Assembly: GCF_001895025.1 (NCBI RefSeq) | Contig: NZ_BCXI01000011.1 | Location: 150,568-214,567, forward strand | Length of the DNA: 64,000 nt | Direction of reading: 5' to 3' | DNA from: Rhodococcus zopfii NBRC 100606 = JCM 9919 | GTDB taxonomy: Bacteria > Actinomycetota > Actinomycetes > Mycobacteriales > Mycobacteriaceae | Shown: positions 1 through 8,771 of the stretch, in pieces | How the letters are laid out: each line of letters starts with the position of its first letter | Position numbering within the stretch: position 1 is the stretch's first letter | Translations under genes and position numbers: made by a program | The notes under the pieces: generated by a model | Told to the model about the DNA's origin: nothing | The model's database searches: none | What the model saw: only the letters and a program-made list of their open reading frames with translations

Positions 1-431
1 TCAACGTCCGTGCCGAAGGCAAGGCGACGGAGCTGGCGAACCGCGAGGGTGTCGACATCCGCTACTACTCGATCATCTACCAGGCGATCGACGAGGTGGA
101 GAAGGCCCTCAAGGGCATGCTCAAGCCGATCTACGAAGAGGTCGAGCTCGGTCGCGCCGAGATCCGCGCCATCTTCAAGTCCTCGAAGATCGGCAACATC
201 GCGGGTTGCCTCGTGCAGTCCGGCATCGTCAAGCGCAACGCGAAGGCACGGCTGCTCCGCGACAACAACGTTGTCGCCGAGATCGTCACCATCTCGTCGC
301 TGCGCCGCGAGAAGGACGACGTCACCGAGGTCCGCGAGGGCTACGAGTGCGGTATGACGGTCACCTACTCCGACATCAAGGTCGGCGACGTGATCGAGGC
401 ATACGAGCTGCGCGAGAAGCCGCGCGACTGA
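1..431 (+). CDS. infB: Translation initiation factor IF-2, C-terminal end (partial)
   Basis: This is the last 142 codons of IF-2, read from base 3 to the TGA at 429-431; the gene begins upstream of the window. IF-2 is the GTPase that brings initiator fMet-tRNA to the 30S subunit. The visible part covers the end of domain III and the tRNA-binding C2 domain. It ends in the typical run where LRDNNVV, a [13 protein letters not shown] stretch, and GYECGMTV followed by [10 protein letters not shown] occur in order. The GTPase domain lies outside the window. It leads the conserved run infB, DUF503, rbfA, DHH phosphoesterase, all on the same strand. Confidence 0.97.
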   Translation, partial: NVRAEGKATELANREGVDIRYYSIIYQAIDEVEKALKGMLKPIYEEVELGRAEIRAIFKSSKIGNIAGCLVQSGIVKRNAKARLLRDNNVVAEIVTISSLRREKDDVTEVREGYECGMTVTYSDIKVGDVIEAYELREKPRD

Positions 432-446
432 CGGCATCGCCGTCGG

Positions 447-505
447 GGCGGCGGGCGAGCAATCGTCCGCCGCCTCGACGCGTCAACGCACCCCTTTGCA
501 GGGGT
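447..505 (+). terminator. Two small hairpins after infB
   Basis: GGCGGCGG at 447-454 pairs with CCGCCGCC at 467-474 across a 12-base loop. A second hairpin, ACCCCT 490-495 with AGGGGT 500-505, follows. There is no T tract, so these could be weak terminators, attenuators or mRNA-processing structures between infB and the DUF503 gene. Confidence 0.4.
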
Positions 506-534
506 ACCCGCCGTCGGTTCAGACAGGAGGTCCG

Positions 535-825
535 GTGTTCGTAGGCGCACTCGAACTGGATGTGCTGCTCGGTGACGTGCACTCGCTCAAAGGGAAGCGG
601 TCGATGGTCCGGCCGGTCCTCGCGGAGCTGCGCCGGTTCGGGGTCTCGGCCACCGAAGCGGGGCATCAGGATCTGCATCGTCGTGCCCTGTTGGGGGTTG
701 CGTCGGCCGGTCCCGACGCCCGGCATGTCACCGACATCCTCGACCGGTGCGAACGCCTCGTCGCGGCCCGCCCCGAGTTGCAATTGCTCACGGCCCGACG
801 AAGAATTTTCGGTCCGGAAGACTGA
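535..825 (+). CDS. DUF503 (YlxP-like) protein
   Basis: A 96-residue protein of the DUF503/YlxP family, which is found almost always between infB and rbfA; its molecular role is not established, but ribosome maturation is suspected from this context. The family pattern is visible: an N-terminal FVGALELDVLL strand, HSLKGKRSMVRPV, then EAGHQDLHRRALLGVA, and a C-terminal end rich in basic residues with FGPED. The GTG at 535 is chosen because a perfect AGGAGG lies at 525-530. The neighbours rbfA and infB support a shared translation-related operon, although an unusual palindromic repeat array separates it from rbfA. Confidence 0.88.
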   Translation: MFVGALELDVLLGDVHSLKGKRSMVRPVLAELRRFGVSATEAGHQDLHRRALLGVASAGPDARHVTDILDRCERLVAARPELQLLTARRRIFGPED

Positions 826-839
826 GCGGACCCATACAC

Positions 840-930
840 GACACAACAGCCGCCCGCGGCTGGACACAACAGCCGCCCGCGGCTGGACACAACAGCCGCC
901 CGCGGCTGGACACAACAGCCGCACCGCGGC
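840..930 (+). repeat. 23-bp palindromic tandem repeat array
   Basis: Three perfect tandem copies of a 23-base unit start at 840, 863 and 886, followed by a 14-base partial copy from 909. Each unit contains CAGCCGC-CC-GCGGCTG, a 7-base inverted repeat, so the transcript can fold into three consecutive hairpins. The fourth, degenerate copy still makes GCCGC-ACC-GCGGC at 918-930. The array fills most of the DUF503-rbfA spacer and ends about 20 bases before the rbfA start. Confidence 0.95.
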
Positions 931-951
931 GAGGGAGAGGAAGCGACTGAC

Positions 952-1407
952 ATGGCCGATCCAGCACGGGCCCGTCGTCTCGCCAAGCGCATCGCGAACA
1001 TCGTGGCCAGCGCCATCGACTACGAAATCAAGGATCCGCGGCTCGCGTTCGTCACGATCACCGACGCGAAGGTGACCGCCGACTTGCACGACGCCACCGT
1101 CTACTACACCGTGCGCGGAGCCGATCTCGACTCCGAGCCCGACCTCGCCGCGGCCGCCGCCGGCCTCGAGAAGGCCAAGGGAGTGCTCCGGACCAAGGTC
1201 GGCGCCGGAACCGGTGTGCGGTTCACGCCGACCCTGACCTTCGTGACCGACACCGTGCCGGACACCGCCCGGCACATGGAGGAACTTCTCGCGCGCGCCC
1301 GCGCCGCCGACGACGAGGTCGCCAAGGCCCGCGAGGGCGCCTTGCCCGCCGGCGACGCCGATCCCTACAAGGAACCTCGTGAGCGAGACGACGCCGGCGA
1401 CGAATAG
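952..1407 (+). CDS. rbfA: Ribosome-binding factor A
   Basis: This 151-residue protein is the KH-like cold-shock factor that binds the 30S subunit and helps 16S rRNA 5'-end maturation. The N-terminus [26 protein letters not shown] is typical: helix, then the conserved KDPRL turn near residues 27-31, followed by the [12 protein letters not shown] strand and a [23 protein letters not shown]-terminal part. An acidic, disordered tail follows residue 120. AGGAAG at 939-944 precedes the ATG. The next gene starts inside its last codons (GTG at 1379), so the two are probably translationally coupled. Confidence 0.97.
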   Translation: MADPARARRLAKRIANIVASAIDYEIKDPRLAFVTITDAKVTADLHDATVYYTVRGADLDSEPDLAAAAAGLEKAKGVLRTKVGAGTGVRFTPTLTFVTDTVPDTARHMEELLARARAADDEVAKAREGALPAGDADPYKEPRERDDAGDE

Positions 1408-2413
1408 CCTCGCCATGTCCGACATCACCTCCTCCGGCAGCACCCCGGCCGCGACCGCGGTGGACATCCGCGGTGCGGTCGAGCTGCTCGCCGCGGCCGC
1501 GTCCGTCACCGTGCTGTGCCACGTACAGCCCGATGCGGACACCCTCGGCAGCGGACTCGCTTTGGGTCTGGCGCTCGAACGTCGCGGCGTGCCCGTGCAG
1601 GTCGCGTTCGGATCGCCGAACGACGTGCCCGGTTCGATGCGGGAGTTGCCGGGTCTGCACCTGGTGACAGCCGCAGCGGATGTCAGAGAAACGGTCGATC
1701 TGCTGGTCACCGTGGACTGCGGTACCGCCGGGCGGCTCGGGCGGCTCGCGCCCCGCCTGCACGGCGCCGCCCGCACACTCGTGATCGACCATCACCGGTC
1801 GAACACCCGGTTCGGTACCCACAACCTCATCGAACCGGACGCCGAAGCAACCGCTGCGGTCCTCGTCGACCTCTTCGATGTGTGGGGCGTCGAGATCGAC
1901 GCGGATCTTGCGCACTGCCTGTTCGCCGGGCTCGTCACCGACACCGGATCCTTCCGGTGGGGCCGGGCACGCTCGCATCTGCTCGCCGAGCGGCTCCTGG
2001 CGACGGGGATCGACGGTGCACGCATCACCCGGCAACTGCTCGACACCCACCCGTTCGGATGGTTGCCGATGCTGTCCGCGGTGCTCGCGACCGCGACGCT
2101 CGTCCCGGACGCCGCCGGTGGCCGCGGGCTCGTCCACGCGACCGTGCTGCGCGCGGATTCCGCGCACCTGCGTTCCGAGGAGATCGAAAGCGTCATCGAC
2201 ATCGTGCGGACCACCGCCGAGGCCGAGGTCGCCGCCGTGTTCAAGGAGGTCGGCGCGGAAGTGTGGACGGTGTCGCTGCGATCGAAGGACGAGATCGATG
2301 TCTCGCTCGTCGCGTCCCGGCTCGGGGGTGGGGGACACCGTAACGCCGCCGGCTACACCGCCCACGGCGATCGCGCCCGGATCGTGGCGGAACTGCGTGA
2401 AGCCCTCGGCTGA
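1379..2413 (+). CDS. DHH/DHHA1 phosphoesterase, NrnA-like nanoRNase/pAp phosphatase
   Basis: A 344-residue DHH-superfamily enzyme. Relatives (Bacillus NrnA, M. tuberculosis Rv2837c) degrade very short RNAs or cyclic-dinucleotide products such as pApA, and dephosphorylate pAp. Metal-binding DHH motifs are visible in order: [41 protein letters not shown]. The C-terminal DHHA1 substrate motif is [11 protein letters not shown]. The GTG at 1379 follows AAGGA and overlaps rbfA by 29 bases; an in-frame ATG at 1415 is a possible alternative. The next gene overlaps its 3' end. Which natural substrate it prefers cannot be told from sequence. Confidence 0.93.
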   Translation: MSETTPATNSLAMSDITSSGSTPAATAVDIRGAVELLAAAASVTVLCHVQPDADTLGSGLALGLALERRGVPVQVAFGSPNDVPGSMRELPGLHLVTAAADVRETVDLLVTVDCGTAGRLGRLAPRLHGAARTLVIDHHRSNTRFGTHNLIEPDAEATAAVLVDLFDVWGVEIDADLAHCLFAGLVTDTGSFRWGRARSHLLAERLLATGIDGARITRQLLDTHPFGWLPMLSAVLATATLVPDAAGGRGLVHATVLRADSAHLRSEEIESVIDIVRTTAEAEVAAVFKEVGAEVWTVSLRSKDEIDVSLVASRLGGGGHRNAAGYTAHGDRARIVAELREALG

Positions 2414-3767
2414 GCCGGACGTCACCGTGGTTTCGGCGAGGCGGATCCTGCGGCTCGCGCTGCCGGCGCTGGGCGTGCTCGCCGCCGAACCGCTCTATCT
2501 GCTGTTCGACATCGCCGTCGTCGGCCGCCTCGGCGCCCTGCCGCTGGCCGGGCTGGCCGTCGGCGGGCTGATCCTGGCGCAGGTGAGCACCCAGTTGACG
2601 TTCCTGTCGTACGGCACCACCGCGCGGGCCGCCCGGTTCCACGGCGCCGACCGCCACGGCGACGCCGTCGGTGAGGGCGTGCAGGCCACCTGGTTGGCGC
2701 TCGGTGTCGGGGCGGTCGTGCTGCTCGTCGGACAACTGTTCGCGGGGCCGGTCGCGGAGCTGATCGCCGGCGACGACGACATCGCCGCCGCCGCCGAATC
2801 GTGGCTGCGCATCGCGCTGTTCGGTGCCCCGCTGATTCTCGTGACGCTCGCCGGCAACGGGTGGATGCGCGGTGTCCAGGACACCGCGCGACCCCTGCGC
2901 TACGTCATCGTCGGTCTGGCGCTGTCGGCCGTGCTGTGCCCGGTGCTCGTCCACGGCCTCTTCGGTGCGCCCAGGTGGGAACTGGTCGGGTCGGCTGTCG
3001 CCAACGTGATCGGACAGACGGTGTCGGCGGCGCTGTTCTTGCGGGCACTGCTGCGTGCGGGGGTGCCGCTGAGACCGCAGCGCACGATCATCGGCGCGCA
3101 GTTGCGCCTCGGGCGCGACCTCGTCGCCCGCAGCCTCGCCTTCCAGGCGTGCTTCCTGTCGGCCGCCGCGGTCGCCGCCCGCTTCGGGGCCGCCGCCGTC
3201 GCCGCGCACCAGGTGGTGCTGCAACTGTGGAACTTCGTGGCGTTGACCCTGGACTCCCTCGCGATCGCGGCGCAGGCACTGGTCGGGGCGGCGCTGGGCT
3301 CCGCCGACCGTGAGGGCGCGCGTCGCCTGGCATGGCGGATCACGGCATGGTCGACGATCTTCGCGGCGGTCCTCGCGCTGCTGTTCCTGCTCGGCAGCGA
3401 CCTGATACCCGGCCTGTTCACCGGCGACGACGCGGTACTCGACCAGATCGGCGTCGCATGGTGGTTCTTCGTGGCGATCATGCCCGCGGCGGGCGTGGTG
3501 TTCGCGCTCGACGGGGTGCTGCTCGGTGCCGGCGACGCCGCATTCCTGCGGACTGCGACGCTGCTCTCCGCGCTGCTCGGGTTCCTGCCGCTCATCTGGT
3601 GCTCACTCGTGTGGGACTGGGGTCTGGCGGGAATCTGGACGGGACTTACGGTGTTCATCGTGTTTCGGATGGTGGCCGTCGTATGGCGGACACTGTCGGG
3701 ACGATGGGCGGTGACAGGAGCGGACCGGCAGGTGCGGTCCCTCGACCAAGCGGAAGCGGAAGGATAG
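2397..3767 (+). CDS. dinF: MATE-family efflux transporter (DinF type)
   Basis: About 456 residues with 12 predicted membrane helices. It belongs to the MATE family, DinF branch: cation-coupled exporters of drugs or toxic metabolites in the cytoplasmic membrane. The first helix RILRLALPALGVLAAEPLYLL is the family's opening motif, followed by DIAVVGRLGALPLAGLAVG. The gene sits, as in mycobacteria, right behind the DHH phosphoesterase. The chosen GTG at 2397 overlaps the upstream stop; a GTG at 2427 is an alternative that would give a non-overlapping 446-residue protein. The substrate is unknown. Confidence 0.9.
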   Translation: MKPSAEPDVTVVSARRILRLALPALGVLAAEPLYLLFDIAVVGRLGALPLAGLAVGGLILAQVSTQLTFLSYGTTARAARFHGADRHGDAVGEGVQATWLALGVGAVVLLVGQLFAGPVAELIAGDDDIAAAAESWLRIALFGAPLILVTLAGNGWMRGVQDTARPLRYVIVGLALSAVLCPVLVHGLFGAPRWELVGSAVANVIGQTVSAALFLRALLRAGVPLRPQRTIIGAQLRLGRDLVARSLAFQACFLSAAAVAARFGAAAVAAHQVVLQLWNFVALTLDSLAIAAQALVGAALGSADREGARRLAWRITAWSTIFAAVLALLFLLGSDLIPGLFTGDDAVLDQIGVAWWFFVAIMPAAGVVFALDGVLLGAGDAAFLRTATLLSALLGFLPLIWCSLVWDWGLAGIWTGLTVFIVFRMVAVVWRTLSGRWAVTGADRQVRSLDQAEAEG

Positions 3768-3772
3768 TGCCG

Positions 3773-4708
3773 GTGGCGAAGCTGTGGGCGGTCAGCGACA
3801 TCCATGTCGGACACAAGGGCAACCGGCCCGTCACCGAGGACATCGTCCCGGAATCTCCGGAGGACTGGCTGATCCTCGCCGGTGACGTCGCCGAGAAGAC
3901 CGACGACATCCGCTGGGCACTGAAGCTGCTGCGCAGCCGATTCGCGAAGGTCATCTGGGTTCCCGGTAACCACGAACTGTGGACCACCGCGAAGGACCCG
4001 GTGCAGATGCGGGGCGTCGCCCGCTACGACTATCTGGTCACCATGTGCCGGGAGCTCGGCGTGCTCACCCCGGAAGACCCGTTCCCGGTGTGGGAGGGCG
4101 ATGGGGGACCGATGGTGCTCGTCCCGATGTTCCTGCTCTACGACTACTCGTTCCTGCCCGAGGGCACCACGACGAAGGCCGACGGGCTTGCGCTGGCGCG
4201 GGACCGCAATGTCGTCGCGACGGACGAATTCCTGCTCGCACCCGACCCGTACCTCACCCGCGACGCCTGGTGCAAGGCTCGTCTGGACCGGACCCGCGAG
4301 CGTCTCGACACGCTGGATCCGGCATTGCCGACGGTGCTGATCAACCATTTCCCGCTGGTGCGCGAGCCCACCCGGATGCTCTTCTACCCGGAGTTTGCGC
4401 TGTGGTGCGGCACCACCGACACCGCCGACTGGCATCTGCGCTACCGGGCGCTGTGTTCGGTGTACGGGCACCTGCACATCCCGCGCACCACCTATTACGA
4501 CGGGGTGCGGTTCGAGGAGGTGTCGCTCGGCTATCCCCGCGAATGGCAGCGCCGCGGCCTGCCCGAACGGTTGCTGCGGCAGATCCTGCCGGTCCCGGAC
4601 TATCCGCCCGGCACGCTGAACAAGTGGGGCGGGCACTTCACGGTGACACCCGAGATGGAAGCGGAAGTGGAGAAGATGCGCGCACAACGAGCAAGGGAAC
4701 TGCGGTGA
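3773..4708 (+). CDS. pptH: Metallophosphoesterase, PptH-type phosphopantetheinyl hydrolase
   Basis: A 311-residue calcineurin-like phosphoesterase. In M. tuberculosis the gene in this position (Rv2795c, PptH) removes 4'-phosphopantetheine from holo-carrier proteins, opposing PptT. Metal ligands are visible in order: SDIHVGH near the N-terminus, AGDVAEK, PGNHELW, INHFPLV and YGHLHIPR. The GTG at 3773 stands nine bases after GGAAGCGGAAGGA; a GTG at 3767, overlapping the dinF stop, is an alternative. The last codons overlap pptT in a GTGA arrangement, which suggests fixed co-expression of the two opposing enzymes. The PptH function is inferred from family and locus. Confidence 0.88.
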   Translation: MAKLWAVSDIHVGHKGNRPVTEDIVPESPEDWLILAGDVAEKTDDIRWALKLLRSRFAKVIWVPGNHELWTTAKDPVQMRGVARYDYLVTMCRELGVLTPEDPFPVWEGDGGPMVLVPMFLLYDYSFLPEGTTTKADGLALARDRNVVATDEFLLAPDPYLTRDAWCKARLDRTRERLDTLDPALPTVLINHFPLVREPTRMLFYPEFALWCGTTDTADWHLRYRALCSVYGHLHIPRTTYYDGVRFEEVSLGYPREWQRRGLPERLLRQILPVPDYPPGTLNKWGGHFTVTPEMEAEVEKMRAQRARELR

Positions 4709-5418
4709 CGGAAACGACCCGGAACATCCCCGGCGCGTCCGAGACGCTGATCGGGCGGATCCTGCCGGACGGCGTCGTCGCCGCCGAACTGTTCGACGAC
4801 CCGCCGGGCCTGGCGCCGCATCCGCAGGAGGAGGCGCTCATCGCGCGGGCCGTCGACAAGCGTCGCCGCGAGTTCATCGGTGCCCGGCACTGCGCGCGGC
4901 AGGCGATGCGGCTGCTCGGTGTCGAGCCGGCGCCGGTCCTCAAGGGCGAACGCGGTGTGCCGGTGTGGCCGCGCGGTGTCGTCGGCAGCCTCACGCACTG
5001 CGACGGCTACCGAGGTGCGGTGCTCGGATATTCGCTGCAGGTGCGGTCCGTGGGCATCGACGCCGAACCCCACGACGTGCTCCCGGACGGGGTGCTGCCT
5101 GCCGTGAGCCTCGAACCGGAACGGGACTGGCTCGCCGCCACCTCCGACGACGACGTGCACTGGGATCGCCTGCTGTTCTGCGCGAAGGAAGCCACCTACA
5201 AGGCGTGGTTCCCGCTGACCGGCCGGTGGCTCGGCTTCGAGGATGCGCACATCACGTTCACCCGCGACGACAGCGCAGCCGGGGCGGTGGCGTCCGGGAC
5301 ATTCCGGTCGCAGCTGCTCGTGCCCGGCGACACCCGGGACGGGGCGCCGGTGTCGGAGTTCGGCGGGCGCTGGCTGGTCGCCGACGGTCTGGTGCTCACC
5401 GCCATCGCGGTGCGCTGA
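4705..5418 (+). CDS. pptT: 4'-phosphopantetheinyl transferase, PptT/Sfp type
   Basis: This 237-residue enzyme transfers phosphopantetheine from CoA to carrier domains of large synthases (polyketide, mycolic-acid and nonribosomal-peptide systems), turning them to the active holo form. The Sfp-type motifs are intact: [12 protein letters not shown] near residue 88, SVGIDAEPH with magnesium ligands D119 and E121, and [13 protein letters not shown] with E162 and K166. Length matches M. tuberculosis PptT (about 227). Start GTG 4705 overlaps the pptH stop by four bases (GTGA), so translation is probably coupled. Confidence 0.95.
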   Translation: MTETTRNIPGASETLIGRILPDGVVAAELFDDPPGLAPHPQEEALIARAVDKRRREFIGARHCARQAMRLLGVEPAPVLKGERGVPVWPRGVVGSLTHCDGYRGAVLGYSLQVRSVGIDAEPHDVLPDGVLPAVSLEPERDWLAATSDDDVHWDRLLFCAKEATYKAWFPLTGRWLGFEDAHITFTRDDSAAGAVASGTFRSQLLVPGDTRDGAPVSEFGGRWLVADGLVLTAIAVR

Positions 5419-5443
5419 ACCCGGGGTGGCAGAATCGGGCCAC

Positions 5444-6355
5444 GTGTCTGCCACCGAGAATCCTGCCCTGGCCAACGCCGGTCTGCTCGTCGTCGACAAG
5501 GACCCGGGCATGACCAGCCACGACGTCGTGGCCCGCTGCCGGCGCCTGCTCGGCACCCGCAAGGTGGGACACGCCGGCACCCTCGATCCGATGGCGACGG
5601 GAGTGCTCGTCCTCGGTGTGGAACGGGCCACGAAGATGCTCGGGTTGCTGTCGCTGACCACCAAGTCGTACACCGCGACGATCCGTCTCGGGCAGAGCAC
5701 CGTCACCGACGACGCGGAAGGCGAGACGGTCGCGACCGTCGATGCGTCCGCTGTCACCGACGAGGCCATCGCCGCCGGGGTCGCCGCCCTGACGGGCGAC
5801 ATCGAGCAGGTGCCGGCGAGTGTCAGCGCGATCAAGGTCGACGGCAAACGTGCCTACGCGCGGATGCGCGAGGGCGAGACCGTCGAGCTGGCCGCGCGGC
5901 CGGTGACCGTGTCGCGGTTCGACGTGCTCGCGCGGCGTGACCTGCCCGGGGCCGGATTCGTCGACCTCGACGTCGAGGTCGACTGTTCGTCGGGAACCTA
6001 CATCCGTGCGCTCGCCCGCGATCTCGGTACGACGCTCGGAGTCGGCGCGCACCTGACAGCGCTGCGCCGCACGAAGGTCGGCCCGTTCGGGCTCGAGCAC
6101 GCGCGCACCCTCGAACAGCTCGCCGACGATCCCGCGCTCAGCCTCGACATCGACGCCGCGGCCCGCACCGCGTTTGCGTGCCGCACGATCAGCGATGCCG
6201 AGGCGGCACTGCTCGCCAACGGCCGCTGGCTCGAGCCGATCGGCATGCCGGGGGTGTACGCGGCGATCGACACCCAAGGGCGGGCGGCGGCGCTGCTGCA
6301 GGAGAAGGGCAAGCGCGCGTCGGCGGTGTTCGTGGTGCGCCCGTCCAACCTCTGA
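5444..6355 (+). CDS. truB: tRNA pseudouridine(55) synthase
   Basis: This 303-residue enzyme makes the universal pseudouridine 55 in the T-arm of tRNA. The catalytic block [15 protein letters not shown] is present with the nucleophile at D48, followed by [21 protein letters not shown], the [17 protein letters not shown] region, and the RNA-binding [14 protein letters not shown] motif. The C-terminal 70 residues form the actinobacterial TruB C-terminal domain. The GTG at 5444 is the first sensible start; CAGAAT lies eight bases before it, so the message may be leaderless. It stands between pptT and the convergent regulator gene at 6359. Confidence 0.96.
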   Translation: MSATENPALANAGLLVVDKDPGMTSHDVVARCRRLLGTRKVGHAGTLDPMATGVLVLGVERATKMLGLLSLTTKSYTATIRLGQSTVTDDAEGETVATVDASAVTDEAIAAGVAALTGDIEQVPASVSAIKVDGKRAYARMREGETVELAARPVTVSRFDVLARRDLPGAGFVDLDVEVDCSSGTYIRALARDLGTTLGVGAHLTALRRTKVGPFGLEHARTLEQLADDPALSLDIDAAARTAFACRTISDAEAALLANGRWLEPIGMPGVYAAIDTQGRAAALLQEKGKRASAVFVVRPSNL

Positions 6356-6358
6356 CGG

Positions 6359-7054
6359 TCAGACCAGCCAGATGGCGTCGGCGGCGAGGTTGCCCAGATC
6401 GACGGTGCGGTCCGGGTTTCCACCGATGCTCACCGCGACGGTTCCGGCGAAGTCGCGCCGTTCGACGACCCGGATCTCGGTGTCCAACGCGATGCCGACA
6501 TCGTCGAAGTAACGCAGCATCGCCGGATCGTTGTCCGAAATGCGGGCGACACGACCGAACTCGCCGTCGGCGAACGAACTCAATTGACGTGCCGGCGGAG
6601 TGGGGATCGTGCCGTCCGGGGTGGGAATCGGGTCGCCGTGCGGATCACGTTCGGGGAAACCGAGTTTCGCATCGAGGGCGGCGATCATGCGCTCGGAGAC
6701 CGCGTGTTCGAGTACCTCGGCCTCGTCGTGCACCTCGTCCCACCCGTAGCCGAGTTCGCGGACCAGGAACGTCTCGATGAGCCGGTGCCGGCGGACCATC
6801 GCGACGGCAGCGGCACGGCCGGACTCGGTCAGCGAGATCGCGCCGTACCGTTCGTGGTCGAGCAGGCCTTGGTCGCACAGCCGGCGCACGGCTTCGGATA
6901 CGGTCGATGCGGATACGCCGAGTTTCTCGGCGAGCAGTTTCGTGGAGACCTTCTCACCGGACCATTCCTGCACGGTCCAGATGACCTTCAGGTAGTCCTG
7001 CGCGACGGAGGTCAGCGTTTCCGTCGTCGTGTTCGTCTCGCTCCTGTCAGGCAC
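6359..7054 (-). CDS. mntR: DtxR/MntR-family metal-dependent repressor (SirR-like)
   Basis: A 231-residue iron/manganese-dependent transcription factor: N-terminal winged helix (LLAEKLGVSASTVSEAVRRL near residues 40-60), dimer and metal domain, and a C-terminal FeoA-like domain. Ligand-type residues resemble MntR rather than DtxR: D20 in AQDYLK, a histidine in RRHRLIETF, and E-x-x-E-H in AEVLEHAVS; the position of MntR Glu11 is a lysine. It is the last gene of a manganese-type importer operon, so it probably represses that operon when metal is plentiful. A TAAGCT six bases before its GTG start may give an additional leaderless message of its own. Confidence 0.9.
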   Translation of the reverse strand: MPDRSETNTTTETLTSVAQDYLKVIWTVQEWSGEKVSTKLLAEKLGVSASTVSEAVRRLCDQGLLDHERYGAISLTESGRAAAVAMVRRHRLIETFLVRELGYGWDEVHDEAEVLEHAVSERMIAALDAKLGFPERDPHGDPIPTPDGTIPTPPARQLSSFADGEFGRVARISDNDPAMLRYFDDVGIALDTEIRVVERRDFAGTVAVSIGGNPDRTVDLGNLAADAIWLV

Positions 7055-7074
7055 CTGCCCAGCTTAGGCAACTC

Positions 7075-7947
7075 TCACCTCGGAATCACCTCTGCCGGGA
7101 TCGCCCGGGAGCGTCGCAGCGCGGCCGTCACCACGCCCTGGCGGGGCGCGAACAGGTACGCGCACGCGAACACCGACGCCTGCGCGAGTACCACCACGCC
7201 GCCGGTCGAGGCGTCGGAGTAGTAGCTCGTGTACACCCCCACGATCGACGACGTGACCGCGAGGACCGGCGCCAGGATCAGCATGCGGGAGATCCGGTCG
7301 GTGAGCAGATACGCGGTGGCCCCCGGAATGATGAGCACGGCGACGACGAGAATCACCCCCACGGCCTGGATGGCGGCCACGATCGTCACGGCCAGCAACG
7401 CCAGCAGCAGCGCCGACAGCCGCGCCGGGGAGATACCGAGCGCGTGGGCCTGCGCGCGGTCGAAGGCGAACAGGGTCAGATCCCGGCGTTTGACGACGAG
7501 CACCGCGAACACGAGCGCGGCGAGCAACGACACCTGCCACACATCGGTGGTGGCCAGCCCGAGCAGGTTGCCGAACAGGACGTGATGCAGGTCCACCTGG
7601 CTGGGATTCTTCGAGATCAGCACGACCCCGAGCGCGAAGAGGGTGGTGAACACGACACCGATCGCGGCGTCCTCCTTGACCCGGGTGGTGCCGCGCACCA
7701 GTCCGATCAGCGCCACCGCGATCCCCGCGAACAGCAATGCACCGACCGCGAACGGCGCGCCGACGAGGTAGGCGAGGACCACGCCCGGCAACACCGCGTG
7801 CGAGACCGCGTCGCCCATCAGCGACCAGCCGATGAGCACGAGCCAGCAGCTGAGCAGGGCGCACACGACGGTCGCGGCGACCGCGACGATCAGGGCGCGC
7901 TGCATGAAGCCGTACTGCAGGGGTTCGACGAGCAGATCGAGCATCAT
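7075..7947 (-). CDS. Manganese/zinc-type ABC transporter permease
   Basis: A 290-residue integral membrane protein of the ABC-3 (ZnuB/MntB/PsaC) permease family with about eight or nine helices. Recognisable stretches are GDAVSHAVLPGVVLAYL, the RVKEDAAIGVVFT coupling region, and QAVGVILVVAVLIIPGATAYLL. The start ATG overlaps the stop of the ATPase gene (ATGA at 7944-7947), showing a tight operon. It forms the membrane channel for the metal handed over by the lipoprotein encoded two genes upstream. Confidence 0.94.
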   Translation of the reverse strand: MMLDLLVEPLQYGFMQRALIVAVAATVVCALLSCWLVLIGWSLMGDAVSHAVLPGVVLAYLVGAPFAVGALLFAGIAVALIGLVRGTTRVKEDAAIGVVFTTLFALGVVLISKNPSQVDLHHVLFGNLLGLATTDVWQVSLLAALVFAVLVVKRRDLTLFAFDRAQAHALGISPARLSALLLALLAVTIVAAIQAVGVILVVAVLIIPGATAYLLTDRISRMLILAPVLAVTSSIVGVYTSYYSDASTGGVVVLAQASVFACAYLFAPRQGVVTAALRRSRAIPAEVIPR

Positions 7948-8771
7948 CGAACCTCCCTCGCCGACAGTGCGGCCGGTGCATTCGCGGACAGGGGTGCGGC
8001 GGACCGGGGTTCGGCGGACAGGGGATCGACACCGAACGCGCGCGCCAGGTTCTCGGGCCGCAGCACCTCGCCCGGGGTGTCGTGCACGAGCACCCGCCGC
8101 TGCAACAGCGCGGCCTCGTCGCACAGTTGCGCGAGTCCGGCGAGGTCATGGGTGGCGACGAGGACGGTGTGGCCGCCATCGGCGAGCGAGCGGATCACCG
8201 CGGTCAGGGCGAACTCGGTGCTCTTGTCGACGCCTGCGAACGGTTCGTCGAGCAGCAGCAGCGGCGCTCCCTGCGCGATGGCGCGAGCCACGAACACCCG
8301 TTTGCGCTGCCCACCGGAGAGCTGACCGATCTGCCGGTCCGCGAAGTCGGTCATCTGCACGCGCTCGAGCGCGTGCGCGACCGCCTCGTGATCGGCGGGC
8401 CGGGGTCTGCGCATGGGGCCCTGGTGCCCGTAGCGGCCTGTCATCACGACTTCCCGCACCACGATGGGAAAGTCCCAGTCCACCGCCTCGGACTGCGGTA
8501 CGTACGCGACGGAGGCGCTGCGGCGCGCCGCAGCGGGGTCGATCCCGCCGATCGTGACGCGGCCGGCGCTGGGGCGCACGATACCCATCACGGTCTTGAA
8601 CAGGGTGGACTTGCCGGATCCGTTGGTGCCGACCAGCCCGCACACCCGGCCGCGGTCGAGGGTCAGGGTGACGTCGTCGAGAGCGGTGACGGTTCCGTAG
8701 CGGACGGTGATGCCGTCGAGGGCGAGCGCGGCGTTCCCGGTGCTCGGCCTGCTGTTCGTGTCGGTGGTCAC
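7944..8771 (-). CDS. Manganese/zinc-type ABC transporter ATP-binding protein
   Basis: A 275-residue ABC ATPase powering metal import. Walker A is GTNGSGKST, the signature is QLSGGQRKRVFVARA, Walker B is LLLLDEPFAGVD and the switch histidine is in VATHDLAG. The region YVPQSEAVDWDFPI followed by MTGRYGHQGP is typical of MntA/ZnuC-like members. A 30-residue tail rich in Ser, Ala and Pro is unusual and non-catalytic. It overlaps the binding-protein gene upstream and the permease gene downstream by four bases each. Confidence 0.95.
   Translation of the reverse strand: MTTDTNSRPSTGNAALALDGITVRYGTVTALDDVTLTLDRGRVCGLVGTNGSGKSTLFKTVMGIVRPSAGRVTIGGIDPAAARRSASVAYVPQSEAVDWDFPIVVREVVMTGRYGHQGPMRRPRPADHEAVAHALERVQMTDFADRQIGQLSGGQRKRVFVARAIAQGAPLLLLDEPFAGVDKSTEFALTAVIRSLADGGHTVLVATHDLAGLAQLCDEAALLQRRVLVHDTPGEVLRPENLARAFGVDPLSAEPRSAAPLSANAPAALSAREVR

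Noticed and set aside
535..825. Frameshift in the DUF503 gene
   Set aside because: The protein keeps all family blocks in one frame from a good ribosome site to the stop; it only seems one residue shorter in a loop.
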